Positions 46,719-57,600 are shown, counted from the first letter of the stretch. The stretch is DNA of 64,000 bases from Uloborus plumipes (GCA_038373865.1 JAXGGA010004683.1:21549-85548); one strand, 5' to 3'. Notes: generated by a model not told the origin, from the sequence alone. Numbers and translations are program-made.

Positions 46719-47880
46719 AGGATTACCGTTAAAGAGTCCTGGCGAACCCTGTTCGCGAACCCTGAATTTTTGAAACTAATTTGCCACTGATTTAAAGAAT
46801 GCGGGATGAGAACATTCAGTAAGTAAATGATGTTGATTGATAATATTTAGTCTTACACTCTGAACTCTTTTAAAGTGTTCAAACAAAATGCTGTTTTTGC
46901 CATGTAACAGTTGGTTAGTCATTACTATGAAAATATTGGTTGACATTGCATCGAAAGGTTGGATTTCTTTATTAACATATAAGATGGCATACGAAAGATT
47001 TACAATACATGGAGAGGAAATAACACCCGCAACCTCTGGCGTTACCACTGAGCTACGAAGACCGTGTCAAATAAAATCATGTAAGTTACCAGTACAAAAG
47101 TATTAAAATGTAGCAACTAGTTTCTGTTATAATTTTTAACAAAATGAGTCAACTAATTTGTTTTCGGAAGGGGGGGGGGAGGGGGTTGAAGAAAAAGAAA
47201 AATGTCGAACAGAAATGTTAAAGATTATTGCTTACACATGTTGTGGAGTTTCAAAGTCAATTGACGAAGCATAAAATCATCTGAGAAAATATTAGAGCTA
47301 CTACAAGTTGCTGCAAATTAATACAGTGAACATTTTATTGAGAAAGGCGTTAATTTGTATTCGTCAAACCATTAAAACAACTGGCAACTTACTTTCCGTT
47401 AGGTTGACAAAACTTCACGTCTATAAATATGCAGCGATCTTATGCAGTAAGACTCTTATGTACATAAACAAGAACTTCCTTAGAAATCTAACATCAAAAT
47501 TTTAAAGTACAAATTATCTTTTACAGATGACGGAAGGCCACAGCATGTAAAATATCATTCATCGTTAGAAACAGTAACCATAAAACTAAAAATGAGTTAA
47601 CTAGTTTTTTTCTTTAATTATATTTCTTAAACATCATATATCTTTCAAAATCATAAATTATACTAATGTCAAACCATAGAATCTCGTACTTTCACGAAAA
47701 ATCTTTTAAGGAAATGCTTTTAATCTTTTATTCTAAATTGGAAAAAAAAGATATACAAGAAAAGAAAGTCATTAATGTGGTTCTGTGAAACTCTTACATT
47801 TCATAATGTTAATAAAGAAAAAAATTATACGTTTTGTTAATATTTCACACTTTTAGTATTTATTAATTTCTGGTAAAGTT
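46719..47880. other. AT-rich sequence with a tRNA-like fragment
   Basis: Apart from the tRNA-like head at 47025-47072, I see only low-complexity frames (46776-47048, 46888-47106, 47308-47505). An imperfect G-rich run is at 47170-47186. Confidence 0.45.
47025..47072 (-). pseudogene. tRNA-like 5' half (SINE head or tRNA pseudogene)
   Basis: On the minus strand, GGTCTTCGTAGCTCAGTGGT followed by AACGCCAGAGGTTGCGGG resembles a tRNA D-arm (A box TAGCTCAGTGG). The expected TTCGAANCC B box does not follow, because the sequence turns to GTGTTATTTCC. It cannot be a functional tRNA. SINE head is most likely. Confidence 0.5.
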
Positions 47881-47884
47881 GAAA

Positions 47885-48370
47885 TCTTTTCTCCAAAAAA
47901 CATAATTAAGAAAAAAAGACATAATTGATACTTTTCCAGAGTGTGGAACGACGTGTGCTTTGCTGCTCGTAACGAGTACTTTTGTGTCGAAAATGATGCC
48001 ACGCAGTGGCACGTGATCTGTTAGTTTCTGAGAAGCTCCCGAATGACTAATAAAGAAATTAAAAGAAAAAATATTAGAAAAAAAACTGGTAGAAAAGGAT
48101 CATTAACCGTGATTCTGAGCAACCATTAAAGATCAAATAATTATAAAGAAGAACAGATGGGTGGTGGAACGAAAATGCAATATTACTCGTCTGTGTACTT
48201 CTGCTTTAATGAAATGGAGTTTTTTTTTTTTTTAATGTTCCTTTGCCGTTTTCTTGCTATGAAATATTTTCTTTTCTCTTATTTTTAGATAATTATAGCT
48301 GCGGCTCCTTATTAAGATGTCTGAATGAGTTTTTTTTTTCAGGAAGATAAATTGTGGGAATTATAACAAA
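47885..48370 (+). repeat. Dispersed anchor A, copy 2
   Basis: Partner of 36570-37075. GATACTTTTCCAGAGTGTGG, GATCAAATAATTATAAAGAAG and AGATAATTATAGCTGCGG are the clearest matching stretches. Confidence 0.6.
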
Positions 48371-48701
48371 TTTCGTTTTAACAACTAAACCTAACGGGAA
48401 CTTAAAATTATGTCTCTTTTTATGTTTTCACAAATTTTTTTTAAATTGTTGTATAAAGCATTTTTGTGATGATGGTATTTGTTTTGCTGATATGATTTAC
48501 TAAACATTTTGTTTCATAAAAAATGACAAATAGCATCTTATTTATTACTTCTCCTTCTAACAGTAATTGCTACGTTTGAATACTTTTGTACTTTTTATTG
48601 ATATTATATATGATCAGTTCCAAAGAACTTGAATGGTAGTGCTAAAAACTTTACAGCAACTTTTTTTTCAAATTTTCCCAATAAAATTCAAACATAGAGT
48701 A

Positions 48702-49254
48702 CAGTGAACTCTCACTTATGCGCCGGCCCGAGGGACCAATAGAAAAAGGCGCAGAAGTGAGACAGACGTATAAGTGAACAAGATTATTTAAAGGACTAAA
48801 ACGCAACATAGGTTACCATGAGAGAGTGAATAAGAAGTTCCTATAGAAAAGGGACATGTTAGTACGGTTTGGCAATTACTGTAACGTAACTATGATGATA
48901 AAGAGAAAACAAAAATTGTAGCATACCTAATTACAAGCTGTTCTCTCTAAAACGATGCATAATGGATAATTGTCTCTCTCCAAACTCTAGTTCATGCGGA
49001 AAAAATGCCTTTCGTGAGCAATAAAGGCGAAAGATTTAAGAGGAAAGTGCAAAAAATGCTTATTTCTTAAAGAAAATAAATTAAAAAAAAAATTTTAGGG
49101 AAAATTCGGCGCATTAGGGAAATATTTATCTGTCGAGAGACGCATAAACGAATGATACTATCATTATTTTGCTATGGAATGTGCTGGGACCATTTAAAAT
49201 CGTATAAGTGAAAAAAGCGCATAAGTGAGGTGGCGTATAAGTGAGAGTTCACTG
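48702..49254. mobile_element. Tigger/pogo-like MITE (CAGTGAACTCTCAC ends), short form
   Basis: The termini CAGTGAACTCTCACTTATGC and AAGTGAGAGTTCACTG are flanked by TA (48700-48701 and 49255-49256). It aligns with the ends of the 30-2507 element but lacks about 1.9 kb of its interior. It is non-coding. Confidence 0.9.
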
Positions 49255-49261
49255 TACTACA

Positions 49262-49420
49262 CTTCCATTTGCTCTATAAGAGGAACTCGTTTACTTTCGT
49301 ATTCCATGCTGATGAGGGCATAATAAGCCCGAAACTGAAGTCCATGGATCGAAATGAACTAGTTGGCGGTGTGTTGCATAAAGTATTGTGCTAGAAATAG
49401 AGAAATATGAAATGATGTAC
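49262..49420 (+). repeat. Dispersed repeat D, copy 1
   Basis: CTATAAGAGGAACTCGTTTA, GAAACTGAAGTCCATGGATC and AGTTGGCGGTGTGTTGCAT have counterparts at 53430-53585. The nature of this repeat is unknown. Confidence 0.65.
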
Positions 49421-50389
49421 ACATCTTTTTAGAAAACCATTATATTCTAAGCAAATTTTATTAAAATATGCATCTAAAAGGATAACACTGAACCCGTATA
49501 TAACTACTCTTTAACTTTTTTAGAGACACAAATAATTGACAAAAAGTTAACTCTGTACCTCAGAACCTGACTAACGTAAGTCCATTTTCGTCACTTTCAG
49601 CAGAGAGCAAAAACGATTGCCGAATACATGCAAAAAATGGGACTCGTGCTCTTTAAATGCTGCTACATAAATGTGAAGGATTTTGTTTTATAGAATAACG
49701 TTCTTAAGGGTGGATGCGGAATAAGATTCTACGTACAATGAAGCAATAAAGTGAAAATTGCCAATTTTGGACTTACGTCGTTCTGGTTCTGAGGTACAGA
49801 ACTTACCTGTAAAAAGATTATTTTTTTTTAAGAAAAAATATATATTGGTTATTAACGTGTTATTGATACATGTTTAACATCTTTTTATTGAAATTTGTGA
49901 GACATTGTTTTTTTTTTCAATATCAGGTTAAGTAATTATAATAGTTATAATAGTTGTATAGCTAGTAATTTTAATTATTTTTTTTTATCTCAAGTCTACT
50001 TAGCATACTTTAAGGCAGCTGAAAAACTTACCCTTTAAATTAAGGACGACATTCACCATACTTAAAATCAGTGAAGGCAAATCAATAATATTCCTTTACA
50101 AACTATTTGTTTGTTTGTACGATAATATTAACAGAAAAAAAAATATTACAGAGGGGAACAGTCAATGACTAGGAAATATTTTCAAAAAAAAAAAGAATCT
50201 CTGAAATTGCGTCTTCTTCTTTTTTTAATTAAAAGTAGTTCTATACACAAAAATACCTTTCTACTTCATAAGGATTTTCACCGTGAAAAATCTAAAACAA
50301 TGCTACACCAAAAGTGTTGCATTCTTTCTAATAGCATTATACCTGCTCACATATTCCCAGTAGTTTTCATAGTATCGGAGAAAATGCTC
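49421..50389. other. AT-rich sequence, no gene seen
   Basis: Only a K/L/F-rich frame (50165-50392) is present. Two phrases with ACTTACGT/CTCAGAACC recur in opposite orientation at 49555-49575 and 49775-49805, a loose local inverted repeat of unclear meaning. Confidence 0.4.
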
Positions 50390-50530
50390 TAACATCCTAT
50401 ATCTGCTGCCGCCTCCAGAATGATTTGGAGCAAGCGATATCGCTGATAAAATTAGATACTGACTAGGTGAAGATTCTCACCCTTTCCCTATAAATCAATG
50501 CAATCCCTGGCAGAATTGGAGGTCGGTAAT
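50390..50530 (+). repeat. Dispersed anchor B, copy 3
   Basis: GCCTCCAGAATGATTTGGAG, CGCTGATAAAATTAGATACT and CCCTATAAATCAATGCAATC align with the copy at 38255. It follows anchor A in both cases. Confidence 0.65.
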
Positions 50531-51233
50531 AGTATATAACAACAGGAAATCGGAAAACCTACAGACAAATTAATACGAAGTCCTCTGTTTTTTATATTGA
50601 CCAAGCGAGCCGGTTAAGGGTATAATATCAAAACAATAAAACGCTTACTGTCTGATTTTCTTAAGTAAAACCTTCCGCGCATTTACGCATGCGTCAGGTC
50701 TTCTATCATCCTACCAAAATAGGGGTGATAGGTAAGATAAGAATAAGGGGAAGAATGATAAGAAGCATTTTGAGCCGCATCAAACAACGTGGAACGATGC
50801 TAATTTCAAATACATATTTCAGTTAAATGTGTCAAAAGAATAACAAAAATGTAAGTTTTAAATTGAAAACTTCAGAAATTTCCCACTCACAACCCATCAC
50901 CCCTTTTTAAGTGAAATGGTTCCCGAGTGCTAGGCGCGGTTTTCACGGACGGACAATACTAAATCATGTTGTGATGCAAAAAATGCAGCACATATTTTGG
51001 ATTATCAAAAACTGCTATTTATGAAAACATTGTGAGTCTCAAGGCGTAGACAGCAATAACTATAAAGTCAACTGTTTTCATTGGAATGACATTCAGGCAA
51101 AGGCAAATTTTAGAGAAATATAGGCAAGTTCACTCTAAATTTGACGAGATATCGCCAAGTTCGTTGCCAAAGTCAAAGCAGCTGCTAAAGATGTCGTTAG
51201 AGATTCCAACTTGCATTTGGCATCTATCTAGTA
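50531..51233. other. AT-rich sequence, no gene seen
   Basis: The frame at 51086-51346 (starting MTFRQRQILEKYRQVHSKFD) lies mostly in a GATATCGCCAAGTTCG-type repeat also seen near 59180-59270 and then runs into a MITE, so I do not call it coding. Confidence 0.4.
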
Positions 51234-51237
51234 TCAA

Positions 51238-51708
51238 CCCATTTATGCCCAGTAGCCTAAAAACGGGACGCTTGTTAGTTACTGCATACAAAAACCTGTA
51301 TTTCACAAAGGCTGTTTTTCACAAGTTAAATAATCCTTCTTCTTGAGAAAACCAGTTGGAGCCACTATTTGGACATCAGAGTTTATTTATTGACAGCTAT
51401 TTTCAGACAAATCAGTCCAGCAACGATCCAGCATGGGTAGCCAAAGAAAGTAAGTTTTTGTTGCGAGCTTATTTTTCATAAAACTAGATGCCTTCTGTAA
51501 TGTTACTTTGCAAAAGTAATGTCAAGTAAGGTCGTATTTTGCTCACATATCTGCAAACTGCCCCATAAACAAGACGTTAAATAACTTAATAAATATGGCA
51601 ACGGCGAACTATTTTAAGCCTAAAATGTATGTTAACCATTCCAAGTAAGAGTTTTAAGCAGACAAAATTTTTTAAAAAAATGTTAAAAAAAACTTGGGCA
51701 TAAATGGG
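51238..51708 (+). mobile_element. piggyBac-like MITE, copy 4
   Basis: It starts CCCATTTATGCCCAGTAGCC and ends ACTTGGGCATAAATGGG-TTAA (51709-51712). The left target reads TCAA, one change from TTAA. It is about 50 bp shorter than copy 2 because of internal deletions. Confidence 0.9.
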
Positions 51709-52444
51709 TTAATAATTCAAACTTAATTACCTTGTTTCCTTTTTAACCCCCGACGCAACAAGGAAGGGGCTTATGAGTTTGACGTGTCTGTATCTGTGTC
51801 TCTGCGCCTACAGAAGTTTTCACTTCTATCTAAAAAAAGAGAGAAAGAAGAATAAAACTTAAATCCTTGATGTCATGACCAAGCTATTTATGTGCTACTT
51901 GTACAGGAAATTAAATCATGAGTATGCGTACTGTCATTCAAATCATTCAACTAATACATTCTCGCATTTCGCATTTGCAAGTAACGTTTGTTAAGTGATA
52001 TTTTGTAAAAAGCATTCAAATATAACTTGTTTAGGTTAAGTGAGCTGATTTAGAGAATTTAATGTCAAAATTGCGTATAACTAAGAAAGGCACGTGCGTG
52101 TATTTTTTTTATTGCTTCCCATAGATAGTAAAAAGGTGTTGATTTAAAATTTAACACTATTTTATTCAGGAAGTTATACAAGACAAAATTAAAACGTTTC
52201 GGGACATGATCTTTGAAAGAACTTGCTTTAATTAGCCATCTGACTTTCCTGTACGTTAATACTTTCGGAAATGGAATGTTTATTGTATACATATTTTGCA
52301 GAATTAATGATGCGCGTAAAATATTTCGTAAGTTAAATGTCTATGTAAAACTATATTATAACTCAAGAACGGCTGTACCGATATTGCTAAAAAGTACACT
52401 TGCAATAGCATAGATCAGCTGCAGCACTGTCAATGGTAGAAAAT
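51709..52444. other. AT-rich sequence, no gene seen
   Basis: Overlapping frames on both strands at 52065-52413 show no domain. Confidence 0.4.
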
Positions 52445-52690
52445 TGCCGTGCTAAGCGCAAAAATGTATCTGCAGTCGAGCTTCAACTGAGATATAAATC
52501 TTTAAAGTCTTGCGCCACCAGGTATTTGATTTAGATGAAACTTTTTCAGAATTTTTTAAAAAATATTTCCCGATCTCAAATACCCATATAATGTTGTATT
52601 TAGATAAAATATGGCTACAAAGAGTCACCTGGTGGTGATAATTCAATTCTGCTAAAAAGTGCAGATACAGCTTTTGCGCTTAGCACGGCA
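52445..52690. mobile_element. Palindromic MITE with TGCCGTGCTAAGCGCAAAA ends
   Basis: The left terminus TGCCGTGCTAAGCGCAAAA is repeated inverted at the right, followed inward by TGTATCTGCA on both sides. A second inner inverted pair (CCACCAGGTATTT/TCACCTGGTGG) lies inside. GAAAA occurs on both outsides and may be the target. The 246 bp are non-coding. Confidence 0.75.
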
Positions 52691-52734
52691 GAAAAGCTCT
52701 CTTTTAATCTTTAAAAAAAAATTGATTCCTCCCC

Positions 52735-52965
52735 CCCCCCTCCTTTTCCTAACGCCAGAAAGTAAACAAGTTTTTTCCTTCAACGAAGTCCATCTAGCAC
52801 GTTTTGCAAACATAATCCAAATAAATTTTCATTCGAGAGAAATAAAATCGGTGAATCTTTTTCAGAAATAAGATATTCTGTAAAATAATAGGAATATTAA
52901 GGAAACAAAGGCGATTTCAGGTGTTGGGGTAATTGGTATAAAAATGAATTAAGGTCGAGGTTCAA
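52735..52965 (+). repeat. Dispersed anchor C, copy 2
   Basis: Partner of 38930-39140: CCAGAAAGTAAACAAGTTTT, CATCTAGCACGTTTTGCAAA and CATAATCCAAATAAATTTTC. The open frames across it (52659-52871) are not shared with the first copy. Confidence 0.7.
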
Positions 52966-53133
52966 ACTAAGGGATGCTTACTGTTTTATTTCAGTTTAAT
53001 CTTGGGCGTGATTTTTTTTTTTTTTTTTTGAAGCTTTTCCATCAAGATTTCGTTTTTTCCTTTTACTTCCTAGGAAAGATAGACAAAAAACAAACAACTG
53101 ATAAATTTTACAAATATCTTTGTGCTATAGATG

Positions 53134-53361
53134 TAGAGAAAATTACAACGTTAACTAGGCACAAATAAGCAGGGATACTGCAGACACGTGTTTCTGCTCT
53201 ACAAGGAATGCCTTTTTCAATACAAAAAAATTTTGAGTTTATGGATGCACAGACATCAAATTTTGTTGCATTGAAAAAGGCTTTCCTTGTAACGCCGAAA
53301 AACGTGTCTGCAGTATCCCTGCTTATTTGTGCCTAAGTAACGTTGTAATTTTCTCTAAAAC
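53134..53361. mobile_element. Palindromic MITE with GCAGGGATACTGCAGACACG arms
   Basis: The left arm runs from AGAGAAAATTACAACGTTA through AAATAAGCAGGGATACTGCA to AAGGAATGCCTTTTTCAAT. The right arm is its complement, with a centre of about 50 bases near 53235-53260. Arms of about 90 bp are only slightly diverged. No target duplication is obvious. Confidence 0.8.
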
Positions 53362-53429
53362 AACTGATAGCTAATATGAAATTAGAACACCAGCTGCTAC
53401 CAGTGTTTTTTTTTTTTTTTGGCTCTTTT

Positions 53430-53590
53430 TGCTTCTATAAGAGGATTTCTGCCTCCAGCTCGATTAATCCTATTCCAGGCTGACGAGTGTCAATAAGCAC
53501 GAAACTGCAGTCCTTGGGTGGAATAGCCGAGTTGGCGGTGTATTGCACAAAACAGAATTGCTTTTACGACAAAAATTGAAATTCATTTTA
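53430..53590 (+). repeat. Dispersed repeat D, copy 2
   Basis: CTATAAGAGGATTTCTGCCT, GAAACTGCAGTCCTTGGGTG and GAGTTGGCGGTGTATTGCAC match 49262-49420. Confidence 0.65.
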
Positions 53591-53633
53591 TAGAAATGTA
53601 TCAAATCAAAGTAGGTTACATAGCTAACTAAAT

Positions 53634-54253
53634 AAATATTGGCAGGAGATCTGGGACACTGCAGAAACCGGTCGGAGAGTTACCGAAATCCTACCAAAAG
53701 TCAAGCTAAAACCACTATGCAAACATCCTATGGAAGTACAATTTCTCAGTCCACATGGTCCATTTCCTTCATATCTACTCAGATTCAAGATAATAAGTTC
53801 ACCATTATGTGTTTGAAGTCAACTTGGAACTCCTGAACATTACGTATTCAATTGTCCGTTAACTAGCTCTTTCCACTGCACATATAATTCCAACCTTCCT
53901 GTATCCAAAAATATAGCTCATATTCTACATCATCCAGCTACTCGCAAGAATCTTCGTAAAATGTTTTTACTCAGCACTCAAATAGAAGACTTCAAATATC
54001 CTGCCTAATAACTTTAAATGTTTTATTATTGCCTTTTTCTGTATATATCAAAATTATTTTTTCCTTTTTATTATTATTTTTTTCCAAGTAATTTGTACAT
54101 TATTTTATGTAAATTTATATCCAGTTATAATGTACATTTCCTAGCGAGCGTGGTCGTTCGTTAGTTTTTCTTTCCTCCCAGCCACTACATCCGATTAAAC
54201 CCTCTTCAGGGTAGGTACGGTGGTGACTAGTGGGGTTTAAAAAAATAAATGAT
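53634..54253 (+). mobile_element. 5'-truncated non-LTR retrotransposon with 13-bp target duplication
   Basis: TAGCTAACTAAAT is duplicated at 53621-53633 and 54254-54266. The insert begins inside an RNase H-type coding tail, has a 3' untranslated region of about 240 bases and ends in an A-rich tail (TTTAAAAAAATAAATGA). 5' truncation, an A-rich tail and a target duplication of this length are standard for target-primed reverse transcription. Confidence 0.88.
53640..54008 (+). pseudogene. C-terminal LINE polyprotein remnant with an in-frame stop
   Basis: This is the end of the polyprotein of a Jockey/R1-like LINE. The frame reads WQEIWDTAETGRRVTEILPK, then HGPFPSYLLRFKI, a stop codon TGA at 53814-53816, and LGTPEHYVFNCPLTSS, ending FKYPA before TAA. 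The TGR motif, the HG-F--YL-RF stretch and the TPEH-VF-CP box identify the RNase H-to-C-terminus segment. A Cys-rich motif would be expected around the stop. Only about 122 codons are present. The start is the truncation point, not a real start codon. A single stop and otherwise good conservation indicate a fairly young dead copy. A frame starting at 53639 in another phase is its shadow. Confidence 0.85.
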
Positions 54254-54266
54254 TAGCTAACTAAAT

Positions 54267-55010
54267 GAAATGCAGATTTTTCTGAAAAGTTCGTTTTTGT
54301 ATTTTGGAAGAATCTGTTTCTGTATTTCGGATTTTGGTGAAGGACCCGTTTTCTAAACTTGGATTTTCGTGAAGAATTCGTAAGCGGAATTAAAATCTTT
54401 ATAAATTAAGCCTAGGTCAATATCAACATTTTTTTTCTCATAGTAAACTTTTAAATATGTTGGTAGGTACATATGCACGTGCTGACAGGTCAAAAAAAAC
54501 TACTGAACATTCATTCGGGGGTGAGCAAAATCAAAATTTAGACTCAAATTTGAGCGATTTTTTTTTCGCGATCACAATACTTCCTTTACTACGTAAAAGG
54601 AAGTAAAAATGATGCAATGCAATTTTGAAATTTATAACGAAAGGCAATTTATTGACTCTGAATTAAAAAATAAATCCGAAGTTGTTGTTACGTGAAAATC
54701 GTATTCGAGCGAAAACAAATCGATTTCTTGGGGAGCTTGCAGAAACAAGTGGGCGGAGGAACAAAAATAGAACACAACACAAGCAGTCTTAATTACCTAA
54801 TTCCACACTCTTCGCGTAGCTTTTTTTTTTTTTTTTTTCAAATCTGGGAATAAAAGTATGAATGGAAAGTATTTTCAGAGTCTGGAGTTCAGAGTTCCTT
54901 TTCATCTGCAATTTTTTATGAATACGTTTGAACTATCATACTGAATTTTAATTCTCTCAAGTAGAACTGCATTTTTATTCTAATGACAATGCTCATTTTT
55001 ATATGGTTTT
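54267..55010. other. AT-rich sequence holding one arm of a distant inverted pair
   Basis: The stretch 54466-54600 matches 58960-59095 in reverse orientation (see separate entry). Nothing coding is seen. Confidence 0.5.
54466..54600 (+). repeat. Dispersed repeat G, plus copy
   Basis: GCACGTGCTGACAGGTC, then AACATTCATTCGGGGGTGAG and ACTTCCTTTACTACG. The reverse complement occurs at 58960-59095 (GACCTGTCGGCACGTGC). Probably an interspersed element, class unknown. Confidence 0.7.
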
Positions 55011-55019
55011 TAAGTTCAT

Positions 55020-55401
55020 GGTTTTAAAACTGGTTGAATTAATACAGGCAGTGAGAAGTAAAGGGATGCAAGTGTCAATAATAAACTGTAACATTTCTAT
55101 TTTTGCAGTACCAAACTGTAAAATTGCTAATTTTATAGTAGTAAACTGCAAAGTTGCTAATTTTAGTTTATTACAGTGCATTTCAGTTTTAAAATGTAAC
55201 CTTTGCTGCCAATATTGTACTGTTGTTTTTACATTATCATACAGCTAAATTTTACGGCAATAAGCTAAAATTTCTAACTTTAATGTAAGAAACTGTAAAA
55301 TTGATAGTTTTACAGTTTATAACGGTGCATTTTACAGTTTTAAATTGGAACATCGGCTGCCAGTATTATACTGTAAAAACAATTGTTCATTTTTTGCAGT
55401 G
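55020..55401. mobile_element. ACTGTAAAA-family MITE, left end worn
   Basis: The right terminus ATTGTTCATTTTTTGCAGTG is intact and two internal modules are visible. The left CACTG start is not recognisable. Short frames (55003-55248, 54999-55181) are repeat read-through. Confidence 0.75.
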
Positions 55402-55506
55402 AACGGAAACCATCACCACAAGGAACTTAAAAAGAATATCCGTACGCCACAAGAGCAAAATAACAATTGCGTGTCCAATCGCCCATCTTTTGAGGCACTG
55501 TTACTG

Positions 55507-55934
55507 TATTGAACCAACGCCTCCTAAATACTAAATGCCTAGTACTGCTTCGGTACCGTCGAGATGGGTTCCACTTTAAACGCCACCTTGCGGCAATCCG
55601 GTAATGCCGCTGTTATTTTTTGATTGGTTAATTTTTAAATTTAAATTCAGAAATGAACGAATCTGCAACTTTTCGAAGAACTCCGGTAGATGGCAGTGCT
55701 TTGTGAACCAAGGGCATTTTGCAGCTATTGGCGATGGATCCAAACAATATTCGAATTAAATTTTTGGATTGGTTGATTTTTAAATTTAAATTTAGGAATG
55801 AATCAATCGTTAATTTCTCTTTCTCGAAGAACTCCAGTAGGTGGCAGTGTATCGTGAACCAAGGACGAAATTTTCTCCGTGCTAAAAACCAGAAAGTTGC
55901 AGGCATTTAGTATTTAGGAGACATTGATTGAACA
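55507..55934. mobile_element. MITE with perfect 20-bp inner terminal repeat and internal tandem copy
   Basis: CTCCTAAATACTAAATGCCT (55521-55540) is matched exactly by the complement at 55901-55920. Similarity continues outward for about 14 bases with only transitions. Inside is a 145-bp unit present twice (from 55622 and 55767), with GATTGGTTAATTTTTAAATT and GTAGATGGCAGTG in each. Frames at 55628-55910 are read-through. No target duplication is visible. Confidence 0.75.
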
Positions 55935-56170
55935 TGACGCCGTTAGGTATTTGCATTGATGCCAACCTCAGAAAGATTTTGGACAAAAGTTGCTGATGAA
56001 ATTAAGCATTGGCCAGGAAATTTTCTCATCACCTTTCCCATAAATCAATGCGGCGCCAGGGGGCTTTGTAAGGTCAGAGAAGCGAACATGTCTGAAAGAA
56101 TGAAAGTAAGTGTAAACATGCTAATTTGTAGCGGAAATATGTTGCAGGAGTTGCTTGGATACCCTTTTGA
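55935..56170 (+). repeat. Dispersed anchor B, copy 4
   Basis: GACGCCGTTAGGTATTTGCA, GAAATTAAGCATTGGCCAGG and ATGTTGCAGGAGTTGCTTGG align along their whole length with 42590-42830. The frame at 55956-56174 passes through it, but copy 2 has stops in that frame, so it is not coding. Confidence 0.75.
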
Positions 56171-56830
56171 GTAAAACTTTACTCTCGTCTGGAAGCTGAT
56201 CTGAATGAAAAAAAAATCATTGTTTGTTTTAGTCTGCAAAGATGGAAAAGAGAGAAAATATTCCAACACAAACATGAACAAAGTTTTCGAATCATATAAA
56301 TCGTTAAACGAGCGACTTTGGATATTTTGTTTTTGTACTGTTTCTGCGGTTTGCTGTAAGTTGATATCATTCCTATGTATTGATAGACTGATTATAAACG
56401 ATTTTTTTTTTTTGCCTTGAAAATGTGAATCCTTGAAGACCTAAAGCACGCAATCATTTGCTAATTTTTGCTTTACAAAGTTATTCCTTATTGTTAATCT
56501 GTAGAATATTTTAAATCCTACAGGCTAAACGGAATAAAAGTATTGTTTTATTTATTTTTTTTTTCTGCTATAATGTTAAATAAAAGGATAAAAATCAGAT
56601 TACTTCCAAACATTTTAAATATAATTGCTTGCATTCATATTTGCTGAAATGCATCATTGCATTCTATAACATTTTTATGTCTTGGGAAATATTATCTTAT
56701 GTAATCATATCACACAAAAAGATTTCGCGTTTTCTGTTTTATTTATGTACATATATAATATTAGAAGAGAAAAAAGTTGTTTATTTTCTGACATAATTCT
56801 TTACCAAAAACTTTCGTGAAGAAAAAAGCA
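56171..56830. other. AT-rich sequence, no gene seen
   Basis: The frames at 56045-56420 on both strands have no recognisable domain. Confidence 0.4.
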
Positions 56831-56834
56831 TTTT

Positions 56835-56935
56835 AGTACTAGACAAACTATTCTTTTGGTGTTACTTAATCCTTATATAGATCGCACAAGTGTTTAAATA
56901 AAGATTTGTTTCATTAGAAACCATATCTGACGAAA
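56835..56935 (+). repeat. Dispersed anchor E, copy 2
   Basis: CTTTTGGTGTTACTTAATCC and GTGTTTAAATAAAGATTTGT match 44495-44680, again downstream of a B copy. Confidence 0.6.
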
Positions 56936-57597
56936 CAAAAAATATATATATATATAAATAAAAAAGGAAACAAGGAATTTCTTTTTTTTTTAAATTTTTA
57001 AGGGTGTGAAATTCGAATTATCGCGAGAGATTTTAAATTATAAGCATGGATTATATTCTGAAAAAAATATTTCTACCCTTTTCTTTTTTTTCTTACCGTA
57101 TATCTAATTTTAAAAGCAATGCAGAATTTTAAGTAAGGCAGTGTAAAGCATGAAAAATATTCAAAAGTCGTCTGTATTAACAAATAAATAAATCATAAAT
57201 CCCTCTTCTCAGCTTTTAAAAAATGTAAAACTGTGCAGGCTGTTTCTGAAAAAAAGTAAATAAATAAAAAAAACAATGCAATAGAAAAGTGCTATTTTTA
57301 CCCACGGATTGTACACTTTCTGCAAGAAAAGCAAGATATACATTTTTTTTTAATTTCATTTATTTATTTGTTTATTTTTTTGTATCTTGCGTAAACATGT
57401 TTTATTGCTACGAAGAAACATAAAATAATAATAAGAGAACATAGTTTATTCCTTTTTTATGTTGCACAGGGTCTGTTTTCTGCATTTGCAAACAAAATAT
57501 GTTTCCACGTTTAACATTCAGAGCAATCTCGTTTTCATTAATACACTGCGATAAGAAAATAACTTTTCTTCTTGTCTTCAACCATACGCATCAATCT
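56936..57597. other. AT-rich sequence, no gene seen
   Basis: Poly-A/T-rich with a short (TA)n at 56941-56957. No element ends are seen. Confidence 0.45.
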
Positions 57598-57600
57598 TTA

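Noticed and set aside
47025..47072. Functional tRNA gene on the minus strand
   Set aside because: Only the D-arm half resembles a tRNA. The T-arm and acceptor stem cannot be formed.
51086..51346. 86-codon protein starting MTFRQRQILEKYRQ
   Set aside because: The first half is a GATATCGCCAAG-type dispersed repeat and the second half is piggyBac-like MITE sequence.
55956..56174. 72-codon protein with WTKVADEIKHWPGNF
   Set aside because: It lies in anchor B. The same frame in the 42590 copy is broken by stops, so there is no sign of coding conservation.
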